Assembly: GCA_031216445.1 (NCBI GenBank)
Contig: CM062213.1
Coordinates: 14,075,501 to 14,139,500, forward strand
Direction of reading: 5' to 3'
DNA from: Lateolabrax maculatus
Lineage: Eukaryota; Chordata; Actinopteri; Acropomatiformes; Lateolabracidae
Length of the DNA: 64,000 nucleotides
The stretch's first letter is position 1. Each line of letters begins with the position of its first letter. Of the stretch, positions 47,901-56,230 are shown piece by piece. The notes beneath the pieces are model-generated. The model was not told the DNA's origin. It ran no database searches and saw only the letters and a list, made by a program, of their open reading frames with translations. Position numbers and translations under genes: made by a program.

Positions 47901-50900
47901 GAACCTGAGGGTGTTGATTCACTTGTTCCTGTGGATGTCACCATCGTGGCAGATGTAGATTGTTGCTCCATTGTTGTAGATTGCTCCTGGCTAGTCATTG
48001 GAAGTTGAGTTGTGCTGATACTTGTTGGTGTTGTTTCAGATTGGAATTCAGGAGATGTTTGAGTGAAATGAGTAGTTTTTGGAGGGATGGTAGAGTGTGA
48101 GCTCTGTGTTACTTCGGTTATTGTGGGGGAAATTACAGTTGTTGTGGAATGATCACTGATGGAAGTTGCTGTAACTTCATTTGTGGTCAGTATTGAAGCT
48201 GAGGGTGTTAATTCAGTTGTTCCTGTGGATGTCACCATCGTAGCAGATGAAGATTGTTGCTCCATTGTTGTAGATTTCTCCTGGCTAGTCATTGGAAGTT
48301 GAGTTGTGCTGATACTTGTTGGTGTTGTTTCAGATTGGAGTTCAGGAGATGTTTGAGTGAAATGAGTAGTTTTTGGAGGGAAGGTAGAGTGTGAGCTCTG
48401 TGTTACTTCGGTTATTGTGGGGGAAATTACAGTTGTTGTGGAATGATCACTGATGGAAGTTGCTGTAACTTCATTTGTGGTCAGTATTGAAGCTGAGGGT
48501 GTTGATTCACTTGTTCCTGTGGATGTCACCATCGTGGCAGATGTAGATTGTTGCTCCATTGTTGTAGATTGCTCCTGGCTAGTCATTGGAAGTTGAGTTG
48601 TGCTGATACTTGTTGGTGTTGTTTCAGATTGGAGTTCAGGAGATGTTTGAGTGAAATGAGTAGTTTTTGGAGGGAAGGTAGAGTGTGAGCTCTGTGTTAC
48701 TTCGGTTATTGTGGGGGAAATTACAGTTGTTGTGGAATGATCACTGATGGAAGTTGCTGTAACTTCATTTGTGGTCAGTATTGAACCTGAGGGTGTTAAT
48801 TCACTTGTTCCTGTGGATGTCACCATCGTGGCAGATGTAGATTGTTGCTCCATTGTTGTAGATTGCTCCTGGCTAGTCATTGGAAGTTGAGTTGTGCTGA
48901 TACTTGTTGGTGTTGTTTCAGATTGCAGTTCAGGAGATGTTTGAGTGAAATGAGTAGTTATTGGATGAGATGTAGAGTGTGAGCTCTGTGTAACTTCGGT
49001 TATTGTGGGGGAAATTACAGTTGTTGTGGAATGATCACTGATAGAAGTTGCTGTAACTTCATTTGTGGTCACTACTGAAGCTGAGGGTGTTAATTCACTT
49101 GTTCCTGTAGATGTCTCCATCGTAGTAGATGTAGATTGTTGCTCCATTGTTGTAGATTTTTCCTGGCTAGTCATTGGAAGTTGAGTTGTGCTGATACTTG
49201 TTGGTGTTGTTTCAGATTGGAGTTCAGGAGATGTTTGAGTGAAATGAGTAGTTTTTGGAGCGAAGGTAGATTGTGAGCTCTGTGTTACTTCGGTTATTGT
49301 GGGGGAAATTACAGTTGTTGTGGAATGATCACTGATGGAAGTTGCTGTAACTTCATTTGTGGTCAGTATTGAAGCTGAGGGTGTCAATTCAGTTGTTCCT
49401 GTGGATGTCACTATCGTAGCAGATGTAGATTGTTGCTCCATTGTTGTAGATTTCTCCTGACTAGTCATTGGAAGTTGAGTTGTGCTGATACTTGTTGGTG
49501 TTGTTTCAGATTGGAGTTCAGGAGATGTTTGAGTGAAATGAGTAGTTTTTGGAGGGATGGTAGATTGTGAGCTCTGTGTAACTTCGGTTATTGTGGGGGA
49601 AATTACAGTTGTTGTGGAATGATCACTGATGGAAGTTGCTGTAACTTCATTTGTGGTCAGTATTGAACCTGAGGGTGTTAATTCACTTGTTCCTGTGGAT
49701 GTCACCATCGTGGCAGATGTAGATTGTTGCTCCATTGTTGTAGATTGCTCCTGGCTAGTCATTGGAAGTTGAGTTGTGCTGATACTTGTTGGTGTTGTTT
49801 CAGATTGGAGTTCAGGAGATGTTTGAGTGAAATGAGTAGTTTTTGGAGGGAAGGTAGAGTGTGAGCTCTGTGTAACTTCGGTTATTGTGGGGGAAATTAC
49901 AGTTGTTGTGGAATGATCACTGATGGAAGTTGCTGTAACTTCATTTGTGGTCAGTATTGAAGCTGAGGGTGTTAATTCACTTGTTCCTGTGGATGTCACC
50001 ATCGTGGCAGATGTAGATTGTTGCTCCATTGTTGTAGATTGCTCCTGGCTAGTCATTGGAAGTTGAGTTGTGCTGATACTTGTTGATGTTGTTTCAGATT
50101 GGAGTTCAGGAGATGTTTGAGTGAAATGAGTAGTTATTGGATGAGATGTAGAGTGTGAGCTCTGTGTAACTTCGGTTATTGTGGGGGAAATTACAGTTGT
50201 TGTGGAATGATCACTGATGGAAGTTGCTGTAACTTCATTTGTGGTCACTACTGAAGCTGAGGGTGTTAATTCAGTTGTTCCTGTAGATGTTTCCATCGTA
50301 GCAGATGTAGATTGTTGCTCCATTGTTGTAGATTTTTCCTGGCTAGTCATTGGAAGTTGAGTTGTGCTGATACTTGTTGGTGTTGTTTCAGATTGGAGTT
50401 CAGGAGATGTTTGAGTCAAATGAGTAGTTTTTGGAGGGAAGGTAGATTGTGAGCTCTGTGTTACTTCGGTTATTGTGGGGGAAATTACAGTTGTTGTGGA
50501 ATGATCACTGATGGAAGTTGCTGTAACTTCATTTGTGGTCAGTATTGAAGCTGAGGGTTTTAATTCACTTGTTCCTGTGGATGTCACCATCGTGGCAGAT
50601 GTAGATTGTTGCTCCATTGTTGTAGATTTTTCCTGGCTAGTCATTGGAAGTTGAGTTGTGCTGATACTTGTTGGTGTTGTTTCAGATTTGAGTTCAGGAT
50701 ATGTTTGAGTGAAATGAGTAGTTTTTGAAGCGTATGTAGATTGTGAGCTCTGTGTAACTTTGGTTATTGTGGGGGAAATTACAGTTGTTGTGGAATGATC
50801 ACTGATGGAAGTTGCTGTAACTTCATTTGTGGTCAGTATTGAAGCTGAGGGCGTTAATTCACTTTTTCCTGTTGATGTCACCATCGTGGCAGATGTAGAT

Positions 50901-53051
50901 TGTTGCTCCATTGTTGTAGATTTCTCCTGGCTGGTCATTGGAAGTTGAGTTGTGCTGATACTTGTTGGTGTTGTTTCAGATTGGAGTTCAGGAGATGTTT
51001 GAGTGAAATGAGTAGTTTTTGGAGGGAAGGTAGAGTGTGAGCTCTGTGTAACTTCGGTTATTGTGGTGGAAATTACAGTTGTTGTGGAATGATCATTGAT
51101 GGAAGTTCTTCTAACTCCATTTGTGGACAGTATTGAAGTTGATGCTGTTATTTCACTATGTACTGTGGGTGTCACCACCATAGTAGATGTAGATTTGGGC
51201 TCTCTGGGGGTGGACATTATTGTTGTAGATTTTTCCTGGCTAGTAACTGGAAGCTGTGTTGTGCTGATACTTGTTGGTGTTTTTTCAGTATCGAGTTCAG
51301 AAGATTTTTGAGTGAAAGGAGTAGTTATTGGAGGGGATGTAGAGTGTGAGCTTGGTGTGTCCTCTGTATTTGTGGGGTAAATTACAGTTGTTTTGGAATG
51401 ATCAATGATGGAATTTCTGTTTATTCCAGTTGTGGGAATTGTTGAGGTTGACAGTATTGAGTTCATTTCTCCTTTGGACGTTACTTTCCTAACATTTGTA
51501 GATTGTGGCTCAGTCATTGAGGATATTATTGTTGATTTTTCCTTGCTTGTTAATGGAAGCTGAGTTGTCCCGGTACCTGTTTCAGTTTTGTATCCAGGAG
51601 ATGTTTGAGTGACTTGTGTGGTTATTGAAGATATTCCTGCTATTACCCTGGATTTCTCCTCTTCAGTGTCAAATGATAGTGTACCTACTTGTGAGGTTAC
51701 TGATTTTATTATATGAGTTGAAGATATTTTTTCAGAATCAGGAGAGACTGACTCTGGATGAGTCGTAGTTGTGCTATTTGTATAAGGCCCATTCAACGTT
51801 CTAATCCTCATTGGTTGCAACCCTATTAACTGAGTCAAATTTTGATGGTCTTCGTTGTTTTCTGGTCCCATTTGCAAAAACTCTGAGAATTCATTCATGT
51901 TCATGTTTGTATTTGATAGATTCTTTCCTCCATGGTAGTCTGCTATCTGTTTCCTCCATGTTTCGTCATCTTGTTTTTCAGTTTTGTTACCTGTTAAACA
52001 AGACAATATTTGTGCATGATACATGATGTATTTGTTTGTGCACCTCAGAGCAACTTGCATTACAATTTAACTTTTACTTTAAACAAAATTAACAATATAT
52101 TTTGTCTCTTTATTGTTTTAACTATTTCCTTGGAACTATCCCCAAAGTCCTCGTCAGTTGTGTCTGCAAAGTGATATATATAATTTTTTTTTTAGCTTTG
52201 TTTTTATCTTAAGCAGTGCAGAGGCTGGCTCCTAGACTCAGTTTTGATATAATAATAACTTAACATAAAAATTTAAATTTCTTCCTCCAATTATTTATAG
52301 GCTTTATTGTACTTATCTCTGCCACATATCTAATGTCTATGTAACGTTTGTATTCTCACACCACTCAGTTTATTCAATTATTAACTGAATAAGACAACCT
52401 ACAGTCAGTATTGGTTATTTCCATTTATGTGAACCGATTGCTTTCATGGTACAGTCCAAGAACTTGGGTATAAACATTTATTTAGAAAATTATGCAAAAG
52501 ATAAATGATGATTGGGTGTTACACAGGGTTTTTGAATAAGCTTCCTAAAATATATCCAATGGAACATTACTCCAGATGCCTTATAAATTAAAATAACAAA
52601 TAAATGACTAACCAAAATAGGATCCACAATTTCTGTGAACATTTATTTTCCAAAAATATGAGTAAAAGTAACCTTAAAGTATTGTGTCAGGATAAGTGTG
52701 CAAGTTAACAGCAAGGAGCTATTTTATGTAATCTATGTAACTTTCTGCATTAATGACAGTTATTCTTGAAGGATTGTCAGGACTAAAATCAATCAAATTC
52801 AGTGGTTATATATATAATGTCTAATGATATCAGTGTTAAGAGGGTTACATTCAAAATAATTCTCAAGTAAATTGTACGAGTATGGCTCACCTGGCTGTGC
52901 AAAAAAGAATTACAGAAATTACAGACTTACCTTTTTTTTGTGCAAAAAACACACAGAATGCAATGAGCCCGGTTACCACAAAGGTAAGGATTATAAGAAT
53001 GATGGAAAGCCTCCTCCAATTACAGGATCCCAAAGAATTCCACTTTTTCAT
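32574..53051 (-). CDS. Giant transmembrane mucin, MUC3/12/17-like (PTS array-EGF-SEA-EGF-TM)
   Basis: Ten coding exons on the - strand: 53,051-52,931; 51,990-34,735; 34,511-34,387; 34,129-34,065; 33,950-33,748; 33,591-33,426; 33,292-33,131; 32,996-32,926; 32,830-32,748; 32,612-32,574. All have GT/AG boundaries with matching phases and total 18,291 nt, or 6,096 residues. The order is: an N-terminal hydrophobic segment (about residues 15-37), about 5,600 residues of Ser/Thr-rich sequence, a Cys-rich EGF-like module, a SEA domain with G5858-S5859-V-V, a second EGF-like module, a membrane span at about 6,003-6,025, and a 71-residue tail. In mammals this architecture defines MUC3/MUC12/MUC17, glycocalyx mucins of the gut brush border that form a barrier and may signal through the tail. 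The tail's F-TPHL-x-N-V-D…KRPEV resembles the MUC17 C-terminus. Orthology to one member cannot be decided from sequence alone. Expression in gut, gill or skin is inference. Confidence 0.88.
33131..33591 (-). CDS. Mucin exons 6-7: second EGF-like domain and membrane span
   Basis: Exons 33,591-33,426 and 33,292-33,131. The EGF-like pattern is C-x6-C-x5-C-x9-C-x-C-x12-C, with the C-x-C split by the intron. The sequence then runs WGPGFYGALFGSLAAALLLI and further hydrophobic residues, stopping at KKRNMG. This is a classic single-pass span with a basic stop-transfer. The donor of exon 7 (TTTG|GTGGGT) is the weakest call here. Confidence 0.82.
33748..34511 (-). CDS. Mucin exons 3-5: SEA domain
   Basis: Exons 34,511-34,387, 34,129-34,065 and 33,950-33,748. 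The joined product includes 'VTVEIDIHFQDAFKNL…' and 'READPQSFKKVQVINLS', then 'QGSVVAESVAEYSY…'. This is the alpha/beta SEA layout, with the self-cleavage motif G-S-V-V at residues 5858-5861. In characterised SEA mucins the chain breaks between G and S during folding, and the two parts stay bound. Phases 1/0/2/1 match across all junctions. Confidence 0.82.
34735..51990 (-). CDS. Mucin exon 2: 17,256-bp exon with the PTS tandem array and first EGF-like module
   Basis: The acceptor TTTAACAG precedes 51,990, and the donor GTGAGT follows 34,735. The open frame continues upstream of the acceptor to an ATG-like start at 52,060, but that stretch is intronic by splice logic. After about 100 ordinary residues come diverged repeat units, 54 near-identical 98-residue units, one diverged unit, then a module with eight cysteines (…CRDKDCPVCNGGTC…RCRCQC…C). 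The phase at the 3' end is 1, matching exon 3. Confidence 0.92.
35095..50968 (-). repeat. Coding minisatellite: 54 units of 294 bp (98 residues)
   Basis: The marker 'tccattgttg' recurs from 35,331 to 50,907 every 294 bp, except two units of 291 bp. That gives 54 units, all in frame. The consensus runs TSISTTQLPMTSQEKSTTME…DHSTTTVISPTITEVTQSS…THFTQTSPELQSETTP. By count, 48 of 98 residues are Ser or Thr and 7 are Pro, with no Asn-X-Ser/Thr site. It is therefore a mucin-type O-glycosylation platform. Units differ at a few positions (EKS/EQS, SAS/SGS/SVV, SELT/TELT/SEST/SKSK, FPPK/FAPK/SHPI/IPPK). Diverged units flank both ends to about 34,900 and 51,650. Confidence 0.96.
52931..53051 (-). CDS. 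Mucin exon 1: start codon and N-terminal hydrophobic segment
   Basis: ATG at 53,051-53,049 lies in a good context (GGAAAATGA). The 40 codons encode a basic N-terminus (MKKWNSLGSCNWRR) and about 22 hydrophobic residues, then AQKK. The donor is GTAAGT. It leaves one base (G), which with GT from the next exon makes Gly and enters exactly the long Ser/Thr frame. It is a signal peptide with a long n-region or an uncleaved signal anchor. The exon was found by eye and is too short for simple ORF detection. Confidence 0.8.
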
Positions 53052-55870
53052 TTTCCTGTGCATTCAGGTAATCATCCAAAAGATGTAAAGCTGAAATATT
53101 TCAGCTGATGCAGTGTCTTTCACTTCATGAACATCTATGCAATACAATGAAGCAGAATAATTTAGGTGTTCTATAATTTTTAGTCTTTCAGAAAACTTCC
53201 AATAATCTCCCTTAGTAATCGTCTTAGAAGTGGCTGTTAGGTTTGATCGCATTGGCAGTTGTAGCCCATATAAACATTCGTCAACCAGTATCAGATTTAC
53301 TTTATGTGTCATCAATGATCAACTAGTAAACTGAGGTTATTACTGATGTCGTGCCCTCCCTAGGCAAATGTTTTATGTATTGTGGCATTGCTCTGCAGTG
53401 ATTTGTGAAGTTCCCTGAAAGTACACTCACACCCTTTACTTGCTTGTTTACAAAGGTCCAGATCACGGTGACGTTGAAGTTGACAAGGAGTAAGGCATGG
53501 GTGGGTTGGCATGTGTTTTAGTGGGTGTGATTTTAGTAAGAAAAGACTTATTACCATTATAAACCATTATTAATTGTCAAAGACATCAGTGATATTTAAC
53601 ATACACTTACACACAATTGCTGTCATTTTTCATACACTAAGTGCTGGTAAGGATCACAAGCATACTGTATGAAACATTGTTCAGTAGTGAAACTGCATTT
53701 GACTGTATTTCTATGGTCTTTTGTTCATTTTGAAATTAAATGCATTCTTTGGCTCAAAGAAATACATTATGCTCTAAGGTACTTGCTCCAAAAACGCCAT
53801 ATGTTTCCTGTTTACTGAGTTATGCACAGCACTATTGATATATCTAATATCTTAAGTGTCTTACAGCATCAAGGTAGCCTATGTTTATACTGAAACAGTA
53901 TTTTATCCATTAGCGGTGTGGTATATAATCTTGTGTTAAATCAACAGTTAAAGTATTCATCCCATAAGTTTTACCCAAAAAAACAGTTAATCGAATGTTA
54001 TTAAAATAATTTTACAAATCCATGCATGAATTGTTTTGCTCTTCATACAGACTTACTGAATTAAGTTATGTTTCGAATAAATTTTGGCAAAAAGTATTTT
54101 ATTTGCTTTGTTGTTGACATTTATCTTAGTCAGATATTTACAGACTGTGGCAATCAATGGACATGATGAAGAAGGTCTCATGACTCTAACTTAACGTTGC
54201 ATTGAACAACATATTGATAATATAGTACTTTGAGTAACTTGCTATAAATAGATTGTTAAACATGATCCCATAAAAAGCAGTCTCAATAGCAGCAGGAACA
54301 AATGAGCTGTGACAAGGTTAAACACAAATATTTTGTTTGATCTTGAAGTAAAGCTCTCCACACCTATGTTTGCTTATTAGAAAATCATTTCTGAGATACC
54401 ACGCAACAAAAAACCCATTTTATTTCCTGTTCACTGTGTCATGCTACACTGCAACAATTTCATATTAGTTTAAATTATGCAGGACATTTATTTTTAAACA
54501 ATTGTATTTATTTTGTTCTTGAAATACATATATCAGACCACATGTATTGGTAACTACCTTGAGTGGAATTGCTGACCAGTTTTCAGCAAGTTTTTCAGCA
54601 ATGCTCTGCTACTTTGTAATTACAGTGGTATTTGGGAATGCGCAGTACACCAACATGTTAAAGAATAAAACTTACTTTTGTTCCACAATCCTAAAGGGAA
54701 TGAAGCAATATCAACAACAGGACTATTTTAATGTTTGTCTTTGTTCCTGCTGGACTTTCATATGTCCCCTGGGTGTTGCTATGTGTGTCTTGGCACAAGT
54801 GAAACAAGTGTGTCTTTTTATCACTTTGTGATTGACGCAAACCACAGTTGAGGTTTAGAATATGGACCGTTCAAGATGGAACAAGCATCCACAAATAAGC
54901 ATGTGACAGGCACAGTAGACAGCAGTTTATATATGGAAGAAAAATCATCTATATATTAATTATATTTCAGTTCAATTTGTGTCTGTGGTACAAAACACTA
55001 AACACTTAAATAAAGTATAGATATGATTATACAGGATGTCTGCAAGCTTGGGTTTAACGAAAGACAGCATGCACACAGTTTTCTGCAAGCTTTTTTGTAC
55101 AATATGACCCGTTGATGATGAAGACATTTGCTGCTTTAGGTTGTTAACCATAGAATTAAGTGTGATGTGATTGTTTTAAAGAGATCAATATGATATGATA
55201 TGATTTCCATCTTAATCAGGTCAAATGTATTGTTAAACTGATTATTTACTGTGTGTATGATTTATTGTGCATTTTGGAGGTCATCATTACAAGTTAGAGC
55301 TTATAGTATGACCCAGATGACACCTAAATTTGGTCAGTAAATACTGACTCTGTAGTGGGAAGAAAATGTCAATAGGCGGTTTCCTTTTTGAAAAGTGTCA
55401 TGATTCCAAAAATATCTTTGAATATTACTGTACGTGACTTACGTCAGTGAACAGTTTCTAGTTTACATAACACACAGTAGAGAGTAAGTTGCGCAGAGTT
55501 TTTCTATTGAGCCAATAAGGCACTAAGCAATAATCATGTCAACAAACCCACCCACCAATTTCTGATTTCTTTCTTTTCTTGTGTTTGCATTATTGGCGTT
55601 CACTACTGATTAATGTGTGCACACACTGAAATACAGGCAGCCTAAAAAAGAAATAAGACGAAAGAGGGAGGAGAAGTGATGGCAAAGGATATTCTTTGTG
55701 CCATTCATCTGCAAATCTCTTGAAAAGGTTAGACAGGAATTATAGTAAAAATAGGTAATTTATCCTATAACAAATGCAATAATATTGAAATAGTTTGTTT
55801 AAGTCAAACAAAACAGGAAATACAAAACCACTGCCTGTTATGGCACTTCACTCTCACAAACATTGATGGA
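53052..55870. other. Upstream region of the mucin and spacer to mrps16
   Basis: AT-rich, no CpG island and no convincing TATA box, so the mucin promoter cannot be placed. The perfect palindrome AGCTGAAATATTTCAGCT lies at 53,089-53,106. The 94-codon + strand frame at 54,547 has no recognisable domain. No other gene seen. Confidence 0.55.
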
Positions 55871-55880
55871 TTTATTTATT
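55871..55880 (-). terminator. mrps16: Probable mrps16 polyadenylation signals
   Basis: Two overlapping AATAAA hexamers on the - strand (+ TTTATTTATT), about 205 bp beyond the stop codon. A 3' UTR of roughly 220 bp is implied. Confidence 0.65.
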
Positions 55881-56081
55881 TTTAATGAAGAAACAGTTTT
55901 AATATGAATTGTTCATAGCTGCTCCTAAAGCAACTACAACTAAAACATGCCATATCTGACTTTGCTATGAGCAGTCCACCCAACAAGCCAGGAAACAAAT
56001 CGATCAGTTCTCTCCTCAAATAACTGTGACATCCTTTTGTAATGTACAGTCACTGTCACACACAGTCCCCTGCTTTAATTC

Positions 56082-56230
56082 TCACACTTCAGCCTCTTTC
56101 TGTCCCTCTAACAGACCATCCTCTGATCCTGTTGTTGTTGTTGTTGTTGTTTCGGTCAGCTCTGTTTGGGCTCTTTGGCGCTCTGCCTCTGTTATCGTCA
56201 TGGGGTGCAGAGGGAAAAATCCTGCCAACC
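56082..56230 (-). CDS. mrps16: mrps16 exon 3 (C-terminus)
   Basis: The acceptor TTTCCACAG precedes 56,230. It continues LAGFFPLHP and ends EGQKEAEV. An ACA/ACN microsatellite (+ strand GTT repeats near 56,131-56,151) encodes the poly-Thr run. Confidence 0.93.

Noticed and set aside
35095..50968. CRISPR-like or satellite array interpretation of the 294-bp repeats
   Set aside because: The period is a multiple of three, the frame is open throughout, and the units lie inside a spliced gene with mucin domains.
51096..51349. Plus-strand ORFs opposite the mucin array
   Set aside because: They are shadows of the Ser/Thr-rich coding strand. They break in every unit and have no domain.
51990..52060. 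Extension of the long mucin ORF upstream to a start at 52,060
   Set aside because: A good acceptor (TTTAACAG) at 51,991-51,998 and an in-phase exon 1 with a hydrophobic leader at 52,931-53,051 make the first 23 codons intronic.
54547..54831. 94-codon + strand ORF
   Set aside because: No motif, domain or plausible promoter. Hydrophobic-looking stretches are expected from T-rich sequence.
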